Shown here in pieces: positions 47,690 through 60,472 of a stretch of DNA of 64,000 bases. Position 1 is the stretch's first letter. Every line of letters begins with the position of its first letter. The stretch comes from Mallotus nudiflorus (taxonomy: Eukaryota > Streptophyta > Magnoliopsida > Malpighiales > Euphorbiaceae), in the NCBI GenBank assembly GCA_947683625.1, contig CANTUR010000417.1, positions 1 to 64,000 on the forward strand. Reading direction: 5' to 3'. The position numbers and the translations under genes are program-made. The notes beneath the pieces were generated by a model. That model ran no database searches. It saw only the letters and a list, made by a program, of their open reading frames with translations, and was not told where the DNA came from.

Positions 47690-49992
47690 AAATAAAATAT
47701 GAAATAAACTAAAGATAAATCATTAATATGGTTAAAAACAATTTAAATGAGTAACAATAATATAACATTTTTCTTAAAAATATACTTAAATATACAAAAG
47801 ATATACCCTAAGTACACAAATCATTTAATAAAACATTTATGTATAAATATTCATTTAAATATGTGTTTGTGTTTAACATATATTCACAAATATACTAAAA
47901 ATAACCTAATTATCTAGCATGCATATATCAAAAATAAACCCTAAATATACCACTAATGTGTTAGGTTTAATTTAATAATAAAACATGTATTTATTTGGAA
48001 ATAAATAAAACATATACCAAAAATAAACTTAAAAATAATTTAAGCGTAGGTTTATAATTTAACATGCAATTATTTAAGAATAAACCTAAATTATACTAAT
48101 CATTTAATAAAATAATTATGTCTAAGTGTACATTTTAAAACATGTGTATATTACTCAAATGTATTAAACCTAAACCTAATTGTTTAATGTGCATATATCA
48201 AACTAACATGCATAATTATTTAATATGCATATATATAAAAATGCAACCCTAGATATACCAAAAATATTATAATTTAAATCACTTTTAAAACATACAATGA
48301 AAATGAAAAATTCTAAATAATGCACCCTATATGCAGTGCATATATATACAGCATAATAACTCACATGTTAGCGCTCCATGAGATAAATTCGGCAGGCCTG
48401 ATCCATTAGGCCTCGGTCTCGGCACAGCTAAACAAACAAATGACAACTTGAATCAGAATAAATTTAACGGAAATTCTAAAGATTCGATTTAGAATTTTAG
48501 ACATAGAATTAGAATAGGAATTTGACCGGACATCACGTTTTATGAGAATTCTACCGAAAATCCGACAGAACCTCCCCTCTAAAACGGACATCTCTCTACT
48601 CAAAGAGTAGAGCCGGTCCTGCAAGGAAAACACACTTTGGAATAATACCAAATTCACAACTACAATCCCTCGGTTGGACTCTAAATTATAATTTACCGAT
48701 CGAGGTTCACAATTCACAGAATATACACAAAACACATTTAAATGTCATAAATACCAAAATACCTTTGAATAATCAAAATGTAGTAAATCAGATATTTAAA
48801 ATATTGAAAATAATTATTTCACTGATAATTATAATAAAAATCCAAATTTTAATAAAATATTATTAAAATTCAAAAAATTCTCAATAAATTCATAAAAATC
48901 AACTAAATACATTTTATAAATTAAAATTACATAATTAACCCTAAAACATACTAAAAATCAATAAAAACCCATTTATTTAGAAAAATAGTATATTATATAT
49001 AATTTGAAAATAATTTACGAAAAATAGTTTTAATTAGTTAAAAATACTAAAAATTTGCAGAAATCATTTTTATAGCTCAAATAATTATTAAAACCAATTA
49101 AATTATATTTTTAGCCAATTTAGTGTAAAATTACCAAAATACCCCTATATATATAAATTTACTAAAATAAATCTAAAAATTCACCAAAAATAATGTAATT
49201 ACTCAAAATTAATTTTCTCAACATATAATTCAATAATATCAATAAATATACTCAATTTACCAATTTATTTCAATTAAACACATAATTAACCCTATTTTTC
49301 AAAATTACATAAATTTAATAAATTACAAATAAATACATAAAAATTCACAAAAATTACAAATAAATTTCTATAATTCATTTAAACTCCTATAATCACCATA
49401 AAACACAATTTCATAATTTAATTATTTAATTTTCGAAAATTAGAAAATAATAATAAAATAATCAAAAATTCACAAAAATTAAAATAAATTCCAAAAATTC
49501 TAAAAAAAAATTACAGCATGTAGATTAAGCTTCCAGGAACAAAGTTTGTGAAGGAAGTTTTCATTAATCAACCAAACTAAAGCTAAAAAAAATTGAAACC
49601 CAAAATGGCTGATTTGAAGAAATTGAAACCTAAGTAATTCTAGACCAAATCAAGTGAAACAAAGCTTGGAATCATACTCATCAGAGCTCAAGGAGAAGAT
49701 AGAGACCAACGGCATCAAATTTGGTGGCTGGAAAGTGCTTGATCGGAGTTAGGAGCAACTTTTGGCCTCTTGATGAAAATCCGGCCAAACAACGCCGGAA
49801 ATGGGAGCTTTAGGTGGTGGAAATGGTTGGAGGTGGAGGAGGAAGGCTGAGGGACATAGTAACAGTAAGAAAACCAGCTTGAAAGTGGCTGAAAATGGTG
49901 GAATCTGTTTGGGAAGAAAAATGAAGGAGACAATGGCATTTTGATAATTTCTGTAAACTTTGTTTTTTTTTTTTGAAAAAAACGTGTATATA

Positions 49993-50078
<86 letters not shown>
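49993..50078. repeat. (TG)n(TA)n compound microsatellite
   Basis: About 22 bp of TG followed by about 64 bp of TA, just outside the GC-rich island of LTR XI. Tyrosine/isoleucine-alternating frames through it are spurious. Confidence 0.95.
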
Positions 50079-50079
<1 letters not shown>

Positions 50080-50530
50080 ACCTTATATATATTATAATAA
50101 TATAATCCCACATACAAATGATATTCACCACACAAATATTTTATTATATTTAATAATTTATACACTTAAAATTAATTAATTAATACAAAAAAATTAAATA
50201 ATAAAATTAAGGAAATTAATTAAGCTCTAATTAATTAAATAAATACACATATATACATTTTATTTTAGCACTTAAAAATTATGTATGAGTTCATGCAAAT
50301 TCATAAAACTAGTCAAAATAAATAGTATTAAATTATTTACGTGTCAATTTTTCCGAAAATACAATTCCCGGGAAAATTTTACGTAAAGTACTTAAAATAA
50401 TATAAAATAATTAAAATTAGTTTTAAACAAAGAACAACTCTTAAAATATCATAAATATATACAAAATTTATTAACACTGCATATCCCGATGCAGTATAAA
50501 AATATTAAAAAAAAAACTCGGGATATTACA

Positions 50531-50543
50531 AACTTCCCCCCTT
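50531..50543 (-). promoter_or_regulatory. Polypurine tract of element XI
   Basis: Plus strand aacttcccccctt, the coding-strand AAGGGGGGAAG next to the LTR. Confidence 0.85.
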
Positions 50544-50559
50544 ATAAGAATTCGTCCCC

Positions 50560-52814
50560 GAATTTCAGAAAGAAATTACAAGATCAAGAAAGGAAAGAGA
50601 TACGAGTAAGAAGCTCGTATCTCAACTTCAGTCTCCCACTTATGCTCTTTCACTTTGTTGCTACGTCACGGAACCTTGATCATCTGAATCTAGTTTGAAC
50701 ATAACTATCGAGCTTGATAATTTACAATCTCAACTGATTCCTTCTCAAACTTCAGATCTTCATTCAATTCTATATTGTTCAACAAGTCTCATCACACCAT
50801 TTTTTTAAGACATCTTCAGAATTACAGTCTTCGATCTGAAACTCCATATCTCTATGTCTAGGATCCACATCACTCTTCTGATCACAGTAACTTTCTCCGT
50901 TGTATTCTGAACCATCTCATATCTAGTTAAGACTTCTTTCCATAAAAGCCTCAGGTAGTGTCATTCCAATACTGCTATGGTAGTTGTTATTTTAAGCGAA
51001 TTCTACAAGTAGCATATAGTCGACCCAGCTACCTCCCAGATCCAAAACACACATATTCAACATATTGTTTAGTGTTTGGATCGTCCTCTCAGACTTTCAT
51101 CTGTCTGAGGATGAAAAGCAGTATTGAAATCCAACCAGGTGTCTATTACTCTCCATAATCTCTACCAAAATTGAAAGGTAAACACTGTACCTTTACCATA
51201 TACAATGGACATAGGTAGTCCACGTAGGCACACAATATGCTTCATATGCAACTTTGCCCACTTAGCTACTGAATAAGGCTTCTACTCGCCAAAAATTAGC
51301 TGACTTAGTTAATTTGTCTATAGTCATTCCAACAAAATCATATTCACCCTTTGAACGAGGTAACCAACCATAAAAATTATCATAATTCTCTCTCATTTCC
51401 ACCCAAATTCAAAAGAGATCGAAACTTCCCAGAAGACTTCTAATGTTCAGCTTTCACCAGCTAACAATTTAAACACTTAGAAATACAATCAGTCACATCC
51501 TTCTATAATCAAACCTACTAGTACTGATCTTGAATACTGTGATAATTCTTGGTAATCATCTGGATGTACACTATAAGTTCATTTCCACAGCTTATATAGA
51601 ATCCCTTTCTCAGATTACAACATTAACCTTGTATCATTAACTTGGGCATCTCCTATCAACAGATCATTCTATGGTGATATGTCATGATGACATGCTATAA
51701 TGAATGTCATGATGAGATGATATAATGAAATGCTATGATGAAATGCTAGAATGAAATGTCGTGATGAAATGCTGCAATGAGATGCTATAATGATATGATG
51801 AAATGCTATAATGATATCAGGTCTTATCCCCTAAAGTTCATGTAACCCTTAGATCAATCGGTCTTCTTCAGTACTTAGAAGCTATTCTAACAAACATCTG
51901 TTCACACAATCCTCCCATTCTTCTGAGTTATGCGGGTCATAGGAGCTGCAATTCTATAGAATTCTATTCAGATTTCCTATGATACCCAATTAAACCCAGA
52001 AAATTACAGATCTCAATAGATTTAGTCAGTCTGAGCAGCTCAGATGTTGCTTTGATCTTTTGTGGATCAACTCGAATTCTATCTTTAAACACCACAATTC
52101 TAAGAAAAATAACACTCTCCACCCAATGATCACACTTCCTGAATTCAGCATAAAGCTGACATTCTCTTAGTGTCTGTAGTATAGTCCTCAAGTGATATAC
52201 ATGCCCTTTCATTCACTTCGAATACACTAGTATATCATTAATGAAGACTACTAGAAACTGATCCACAACTAATGATAACCCAACTTCAAATCAATTTTTG
52301 AAAAGAATTGTGCACCCTGTAGCTGATCAGATAGGTCATCTATCCTCAAAAGAGGATACTTGTCCTTCACTGTTACCCTGTTCATCTCTCTGCAATCAAT
52401 GCATAGTCTCAAGGTACCATCCTTCTTCCTTACAATAGAACTAGTGCACCCCAAAGAGAAACATAAGGTCTGAAAACCTTAGTCATACAGCTCTCGCAAT
52501 TGCTCCTACAGCTCTACAAGAGTCATTCTGTAGGGCTACGTTGAAATAGAAGTTATATCAGGAACCACATCAATACAGAATTCAATGTCTGTAAGGTGGT
52601 AAACCTGGTAACTCATAGGCAATTAAAACATCTGGGAGAGACAACTTCTCCATTAAAGTATACTCAACTAGAGCCAGATATTCCTGACAACCCTTTCACA
52701 TCTCATCAAGATTAATTACACCCAAAAGACTGAATTCACAATAACTCTCTGAATCTTAATTCTCGGTTCAGATGCCAATATATCAAACTTAATCCAGTAA
52801 CACACAATTCTACC
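50560..52814 (-). pseudogene. pol: Degenerate pol of element XI
   Basis: Read right to left: protease-RT linker, RT core KKDGTLRLCIDCREMN (in 52269-52454), then after FSKIDLKLGYH about 60 residues are missing. The catalytic box is changed to VFINDILVYS, one aspartate lost, and a stop follows. RT ends near 51964 (FLGLIGYH). RNase H is almost entirely gone, its place held by a minisatellite. Integrase is recognisable only by pieces such as the HPQTD-like segment near 51105, and the chromodomain end near 50600-50690 by VLWRS-like and EEHTWE-like traces. It is the most decayed pol in the window. Confidence 0.82.
51672..51818. repeat. Minisatellite ATGAAATGCTATA inside pol of element XI
   Basis: About 11 imperfect units of 11-14 bp, variants of GATGAAATGCTAT. 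It replaces the RNase H coding region when aligned with element VII. Confidence 0.85.
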
Positions 52815-55551
52815 TGTAATATCCCGTGTTTTTAAACATTTTTATACTGCATCGGGATATGCAGTGTTAATAATTTTTGTATATATATATTGATATTTTT
52901 ACGAGTTGATATGTATTTAAAACCTATTTTAATTATTGTGTATTATTTAAAGTCCTTTACGTAAAATTTTCCCGGGACTTGCATTTTCGAGGAAATTTTC
53001 ACGTAATTAATTTATTATTAATTATATTAAATAGATTTACGGACTTGCATGAACTCATACGTATTTTTAAATTACTAAATAAAGCCTATGTGTGTATATA
53101 TTTATTTAATTAGGGTTTAATTTATTACCCTAATATTTTATTATTTGTTTATTAATTTTATTGTTATTTAATTATTTTATTTATTATTAAATTTTAAATT
53201 ATTATAATAATGTGTGGTGTGTGATTTTTCCAAATATTTTATTAAAATTATTTTTTTTCTTTTTCTTTTTTCTTTTTCTTTTTCTTTTTCTTTTTTTTTC
53301 TTTCTTTCTTTTTCTTTTTCTTTTCTTTTCTTCTTCTTTCTTCTTCTTCCCGAGCCCGTCCCTTCTCCCCCTCCCACTGTAAATCCTAACCACCTACTGT
53401 CGGTGTGCCACTAGTAGCTCCGCCCTCCCTATCCAGCTACTCCACCGCCCCTAGCTTCCTTCCCCGGCGCCGGCTAGCTCCAATTCCACCATTTTTGGCT
53501 GAAACTTCCCTCCTCACCGTTCACCAACTTCCCGACCACCAAATCTAGTGATTCTGGTGTCATTGGACTCCCTAGCCTCCATAGAAGATGATTCCAAGCT
53601 TTTTTTAAGCTTAAAACTCGATTTGGTAAGGTTTTTCTCAATTATTCAATTCGGCCATCTCAGGGTTTTTGAATTTTTTTGAGCTTCTAATGGTTGATTC
53701 ATGAAAATTCCCTTAACAAATGTTGTTCCCCTTAGCTTAATCTACATGTGTGAATTTTTGTGGAATTTTTGGAGATTATTTTGATTTTTGGGTATTTTTG
53801 AATATTTTAATATTATTTTCTAATTTTCGGAATTTAATTAATTAAATTATGAAATGGTGTTTTATGATAAATATAGGTGTTTAAATGAATTATAGGAATT
53901 TATTTGGAATTTTTATGAATTTCTAAGTATTTATTTTGAATTATTTAGGTTTATGTAATTTTTGGAAAATAGGGTTAATTATGTTTTTAATTAAAATTAA
54001 TTGGTAAATTGAGTTTAATTATTGATATCATTGATAAATATGTTGAGAAAATTAATTTTGGATAATTATACTATTTTTGGTGAATTTTTGAAGTAATTAT
54101 AGTATATTTATATATATAAGGGCATTTTGGTAATTTTATATAAAATTGGCTAAAAATGTAATTTAATTGGTTTTAATAGTTATTTAAGGTATAAAAATGA
54201 TTTCTTCAAATTATTTAGTATTTTTAACTAATTAAAACTATTTTTCGTGAATTATTTTCAAATATATATATAATATACGATTTTTCTAATAAAATGAGTT
54301 TTTATCGATTTTTACTGTGTTTAAAGGTTAATTATGTAATTTCTACTTATAAAATGAATTTCTATGTTATAAGGGTATTTTTGGTATTTCTATATTGTTC
54401 TGTGATTATGGACCCCGGTCGGTAGACTGTAGTTTGGAGTCCGACCGAGGGGTTGTGAATGGATTGTTATGCCTGTTTTTCGAAGTGTGTTTCTTTGTAG
54501 GGTCGGCTCTACTCTTTGAGTAGAGAGATGTCCGTTTTACATGGGAGGTTCTGTAGAATTTTTTATGAAATTCTCGTAAAACGTGATGTTCGGTCGAACC
54601 CTAATTTCAATTCTGTGTTTAATATTCTAGATCGAGTTCTAGGATTTTCTGTTAGGTTTATTCTGATTTCTGTCGTTATTATTTGTTTAGTTGCGCCGAG
54701 ACCGAGGCCTAGTGGACTAGGCCCGTCGAATCCATCTCGTGGAGCGCACTAAGTGTGAGTTACTATTTTATATATATGTACTTTAGGATGCATGATTTTA
54801 GAAATATATGTTTTATTTTTATTAAATATGCATAAATAATGTGATTAGTATTTAAGTATATCTTTAGTTTATTTTTGGTTTATTTTTGGTATATATTAAA
54901 TTATATGCATGTTTTATTAATAAATTATATTTAAAATGTTTCTAAATATATTTCTAGCTTAATTTATAATTTAATTGGATTTGTTTGACGTATATATACT
55001 CGAAATATACCTGGTTTACTTTTGGTATATTTTCAGTATATATATATGGTTTATAATGTTATTTTATTTAATTTCATGCATCATTTATTTGTGAATGAAT
55101 GTTTTATATTTATTAATGAAGGATATCAATAGAACGTGCTATCTAGTGGGTAGCACTAGGACCGAGTACGTACCGGTGCGCTTATAGCATTTAGGCTATA
55201 TTACTAACCAGTTTGAGGATTTTGATTGGAATTGATTTATCTGATGTGTGAGATGTGATTTGGGTGTGATTGTTGGAGCTCGATTGACCAAGTGTCTCGG
55301 GGCCAATCACACTGACAGCCAGACTGCTGGAGCTCGGTCGACTTAGTGTCTCGGGGCCAGTCTGCTGTCCAGATTGGAATAAGTGTTCTATTTGGAATCA
55401 AGTGAGCCTGTATGGCTAGAGTGATGATGGGATTGTTTGAGGTTGTTATTATTTAGGGTTCTATGGATCCTTCATGAATTAAAATAAACATTTTCTACAT
55501 TTAGTATATTTATAAAAGCAAAGTTTGGCATTCGTGTGAAATGTGTGTATA

Positions 55552-55613
<62 letters not shown>

Positions 55614-56065
55614 AATGTTTGATTGTTATGGTTTAGTTTGCATGTATATATAGTATAATAATTCACTCAGTGAGGTCTGACCCCCCTCAATTATTTTTTT
55701 CAGGAGATCCCATATCGTCAGACCTTAGTTGTAGAGTTCCTCACCGGTGTTCTTTAGTCCCGACTATTTTATGCAAATGTATATTCTGAACTTTGAATTG
55801 TATTCTAGAAACTGCAGTAGTAGAGTTATTATATTGGAAGTGTATTATTTTTTTTGATATTATATACTCTAAGAATTTGTATTTGAACATTGTACGAATA
55901 TGTATTCATTTATAAAAGGATTTGGAGTATTTATTTTATATATTGATTCAGAAAAATTTTAATTTGGTCGTACTTTTATTTAATTATTGCATGATTTTAT
56001 TTTCTTAGGCTTGCTACGGGTTCCGGATTCGAAAGAATTCTCGTTCCCTAGCGCCGGTCATGACA
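52815..56065 (+). repeat. LTR XII: chimeric A/B LTR
   Basis: Starts TGTAATATCCCGTG as subfamily A, with C/T tract (53250-53350), GC island (53350-53600), block 54504-54760 and A-type hairpin 55145-55163. From about 55345 it is B-type (ctgtccagattggaataagtg, cccccctcaatta). It ends gccggtcatgaca, lacking about 19 bp of the usual end. Flanks CTACC and AAGGT do not match. A recombination product of two LTRs fits better than a simple insertion. Confidence 0.8.
55554..55611. repeat. (TA)n microsatellite in LTR XII
   Basis: 58 bp of pure AT in the B-type half. Confidence 0.95.
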
Positions 56066-56158
56066 AAGGTCCTGTGGCATAGCAACAGAGTTGAGGAGCA
56101 TACATAGGAGACTGAAGCCGAGATGCGAGCTTCTTACCCATATCTCTTCCCTTCTTGA
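56066..56158 (+). pseudogene. pol: Chromodomain tail of element X pol
   Basis: Begins KVLWHSNRVEEHT, then TAG where the family has TGG (tryptophan), then ETEAEMRASYPYLFPS and TGA at 56156. The C-terminal half of the integrase chromodomain, cut off upstream by LTR XII. Confidence 0.85.
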
Positions 56159-56200
56159 TCTTCTAATTTTCTTTTCTGGAATTCGGGGATAAATTCTTAT

Positions 56201-56213
56201 AAGGGGGGAAGAC
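56201..56213 (+). promoter_or_regulatory. Polypurine tract of element X
   Basis: AAGGGGGGAAGAC directly before the 3' LTR. Confidence 0.88.
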
Positions 56214-57801
56214 TGTAATATCTCGAGCTTTTAAATAAATTTAAATTGCATCGGGATATGCAGTATTAATAATTTTTGTATATATTTATGATTATTTTCA
56301 TACGTTTGATAATTATGAAGTTATTTTAATTATTCTTAATTATTTTAAGTTTTTTACGTAAAATTTTCCCGGGAATGTTATTTTTGGGGAAATTAACACG
56401 TAAATAATTTAATATTAATTATTTTAAATAGTTTTACGAGTTTGCATGTGCCCATGCATTATTTTAATTATTGTATTAAAATATATACATATACATGCAT
56501 ATATATATATACATATATTTAATAAATTAGGGTTTATTTTTAATTAAACCTATATTATATAGTTTTAATAAATTAATGTGTTTTATATAAATATATGTAT
56601 ATGTATACAATATTAGGTTGATATTTTTATATATATGTGGTGTACAATTATTTGAATATAATAATATATATTATTATAATTAAAGTTAAAGTTATATATA
56701 AATATATATATATATACAAAAATTAGAAGTTAGTTTAATTTACATATTGTGCCATTCTTCCCTCACCATCAACTCGACGCCTTCCTCCCTCACCCACCGC
56801 CTGTCATGCCGTTTCTTCACCGTCGGTGTACCTCCCGGCATGCCACCATCATCCTTAGCCAGCCCTACCACTATCATCCTCAGCCAGCCCTGCCACCCTC
56901 TCTTCCTTCTCCGGTGCCGTTTGAAGCTCGAATTGGTCGAAAAATCGAAACTTCATCTCACCCTCGATCAAGCCGATTCCGACCACCAAACTCAATGCCA
57001 CCAGTCTCTATCTTCTCCTTAAGCTCCGGTGAGTGTGATTCCAAGCTTTGTTTCACTTAAAATGATCTAGATTTCCTTAGGTTTTGATTTTTCATTTTTG
57101 GCCTATTAGGGTTTTGAATTTTTTTGAGCTTCAATTTGATTTATTCAAGAAAACTCCCTTCATAAACTTTGATCCTTGTAGCTTAATCTGCATGCTGTAA
57201 TTTTTGTAGAATTTTTGGGAATTATTTTGATTTTTGTGAATTTTTTATTATTTTATTAATATTTTCTAATTTTTGAAAATTAATTAATTAAATTATGAAA
57301 TTTTGTTTTATGGTAATTATAGGTGTTAAAATGCATTTTGGAAATTTATTGGTAATTTTTTTGAATTTTATATATTTATTTTGGAATTTATTAAGTTTAT
57401 GTAATTTTAAAAAATTAGGTTAATTATGTGTTTAATTGAAATTAATAGGTTAATTGAGTATATTTATTGATATTATTGAATTATATGTTGAGAAAATTAA
57501 TTTTAAGTAATTATATTATTTTTGGTGAATTTTTGATTAATTTTAGTAAATTTATATATATAGGGGTATTTTGTTAATTTGACACTAAATTGGCTAAAAA
57601 TGTAATTAAATTGGTTTTAATAGTTATTTAAGGTATAAAAATGATTTATATAAATTATTTAGTATTTTTAACTAATTAAAACTATTTTTCGTAAATTATT
57701 TTCAAATTATATATATAATATACGATTTTTCTAAATAAATGAGTTTTTATCGGTTTTTAACATGTTTTAGAGTTAATTATGTAATTTGGATTGATAAAAT
57801 A

Positions 57802-57838
<37 letters not shown>

Positions 57839-59519
57839 ATATAAGGGCATTTTCAGTATTTCTATAATTGTTCTGTGAATTGTGAACCTCGGTCGGTGAA
57901 TTGTAGTTTGGAGTCTACCCGAAGGATTTTGGTTGTGAATATTGTGTTATTTCAAAGTGTGTTTCTTTACAGGACCGGTTATACTCTTTGAGTAGAGAGA
58001 TGTCCATTTTACAAGGGAGGTTCTGCCGAATTTTTGGTAGAATTCTCGTAAGACATGATGTCCGGTTAAATTCTGATTTTAATTCTATGTCTAGTATTCT
58101 AGATCGAGTTTCTACAAAATTTTGATAGAATTATTTTTGATTTCCTATTATCATTTATTTGTTTAGTTGCGCCAAGACCGAGCCCTAGTGGATCAGGCCT
58201 GTTAGACCCATCTCGAGGAGCATAATAACAGTGAGTTGTTATTTTATATATATGTGTTTTAGGGTGCATCTTTTAGAAATGTATGGTTTATTTTGATAAA
58301 ATATGCATAAATGATTTAATTGGTACTTAGGTTTATTTTTGGTATATTTTTGATATATTTTAAATTATATGCATGTTTTATTAAACATTTATACTTAAAA
58401 TGTTTTTAAATATATTTTCTAATTTATTTTGCAATTATATTGGATTTATTTGATGTATGTATACTCAAAATATACCTGGTTTATTTTTGATATATTTCTA
58501 GTATATATATGGTTTATGTTGCTATTTATTTCAAATTCGTGCATCATTTATTTAAGAATGTATGTTTTATATATTAATGAAGGATATCAATAGAACGTGC
58601 TACCTAGTGGGCAGCACTATGACTGAGTACGTACCGGTACGACGATAGAATTTAGGTTATATTACTAACCTATTTGTGGATATTGATTGGATTGATGTAT
58701 TTGATGTGTGATTAAGAGTGTGATTGCTAGAGCTCAGTTGACCAAGTGTCTCGGGGCCAATCACACTGACAATCAGACTGTTGGAGCTCGATTGACTTAG
58801 TGTCTCGGGGCCAGTCTACTGTCCAAATGGAACAAGTGATTATATTTGGATTAAGTGAACCTGTATGGCTAGAGTTTTGTCTAACACTGTTTGAGGTTGC
58901 GATTTTCTAAGGTTCTATTTGATCCTTCATATACGGATGTATTTTCTTAGTATTATATAAGAATGATTTTACTGCATCTGTATGTATTTGCCTGTATATA
59001 TATTTATTATATATACTATTGATTGTGTGCATTGCCATTTAGTTATGCATGTATATATATTATAACAATTCACTCAGTGAGGTCTGACTCCCCTCCGTTG
59101 ACTATTTTTCAGAAGAGCCATCGTCTTCAGACCTCAGTAGCAGACCCTTACGCTGGATTTCTTCCGTCCCGACTTCATTATGTAAACTGCTTATCTGAGT
59201 TTTATTTTATAATCTAGACACTGCAGTAGTTGTAATAGTTATGGAATTTATGTATTTATTTATGTGAGTTATGTACTTTAAAGATTTGAACTGGATTTGT
59301 ATTAAAGGAATATTTATATATAAGATGAGGATGTTCGATTTAATATCATTGGTGATTATTATTTTAATATTTATCATTTATTTTCGCTGCATAATATTTT
59401 AATTATGTTATTATTATTATTGCATATTTTATTATATTTTAAAGCTTGTTACGGGTTCCGGATTCGAAAGAATTCTTGTTCCCTAGCGCCCATCATGGCC
59501 CTTGTTTTGGGTCGTGACA
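56214..59519 (+). repeat. 3' LTR of element X
   Basis: 3306 bp, TGTAATATCTCGAG to GTCGTGACA. GC-rich island 56750-57030 ends CTCCG|GTGAGTGTG, acceptor TTCTTTACAG to 57973, donor ACA|GTGAGTT near 58229-58237, hairpins 57885-57925 and 58718-58820. A serine/proline-rich frame at 56749-57060 is open across the island and beyond the donor; I do not recognise it. An (ATT)n run lies at 57801-57838. Confidence 0.92.
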
Positions 59520-60217
59520 AAAATGTAAAGCTATCGAAACCTGTAGTAAGCCTAAAAAAATACAGAATGTTTAAACTTTGAAACCTTACAATAAATAATT
59601 AAATCACAATGCACATTATCAAACTGATTTTTCTCAGTATAATTTAAACCATAATATCATAATGTATAAAACAAATAAACATCAGTTATACAAATAATGT
59701 CTCTATACACAATATTATAAATACTTGATATCCCAAATAAAATATGCAATTATACAATTTTGTCTACTGTGGTACATGAATATAAATACAACACAACTAA
59801 GTAGACCTACATAGAATAGCCAGTGACGAAGCTACACGACGAAGAGAAGTAGGCATGACAGAAAAATCCCAAACTCCTGAAAAAAATAAATTGAGAGGAG
59901 TCAGACCTTACTGAGTAAGTTAATCAAGAAATGAATGCGGTTTGAAAATCTCATTAAAAATAAATTTTTATGGAAATATAATATAATTATAACTTTATTC
60001 AAACCATTTAATACACATATAATAAATTCATTTTTTTCAAAGGGAAGAAACAAATATTTAAATGCCTTTTTAAAACATTTCAATATAAAAAAATTTGGTA
60101 GAACCTGATTTATCAATTTTATAACAGTCACACGACTCACTTATATCCAAAACTACCGGATCCCGAGAGCAAAACATCATCAAAATACACAGCTGTAGTC
60201 ATATCACTTAAACCAAT

Positions 60218-60416
60218 ATCACTGGCAGTGTCCGAGAGCAAAGCATCACCAGACCATTGGCCCCAGTGATTTAATAAATAATAATCCAAATTATACTGGC
60301 GATGTCTAAGAGCAAATCATCACCAGACCTTCGGCCCCAGTATATATTAAATAAAAAAATATTATACTACTGGCGGTGTCTGAGAGCAAAGCATCACCAG
60401 ACCATCGGCCCCAGTA
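60218..60416 (-). other. Three tandem covarying hairpins in LTR IX
   Basis: Arms ATCACTGG/CCAGTGAT (60218-60270), TATACTGG/CCAGTATA (60292-60344) and TACTGG/CCAGTA (60368-60416), around a shared interior GTGTCYGAGAGCAAAGC followed by ATCACCAGACC. The outer bases differ between units but stay complementary. A decayed fourth unit lies at 60154-60180. Confidence 0.82.
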
Positions 60417-60453
60417 ATATAATAATCACATATATTACTGGTGCGCACACAGT

Positions 60454-60472
60454 CCTAATGAAACCCATCAGG
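60454..60472 (-). other. 7-5-7 hairpin of LTR IX
   Basis: CCTAATG-AAACC-CATCAGG on the plus strand, one G-T pair; same position and geometry as 8683-8701. Confidence 0.75.

Noticed and set aside
51672..51818. CRISPR-like repeat array
   Set aside because: Units of 11-14 bp without spacers in plant DNA; a minisatellite.
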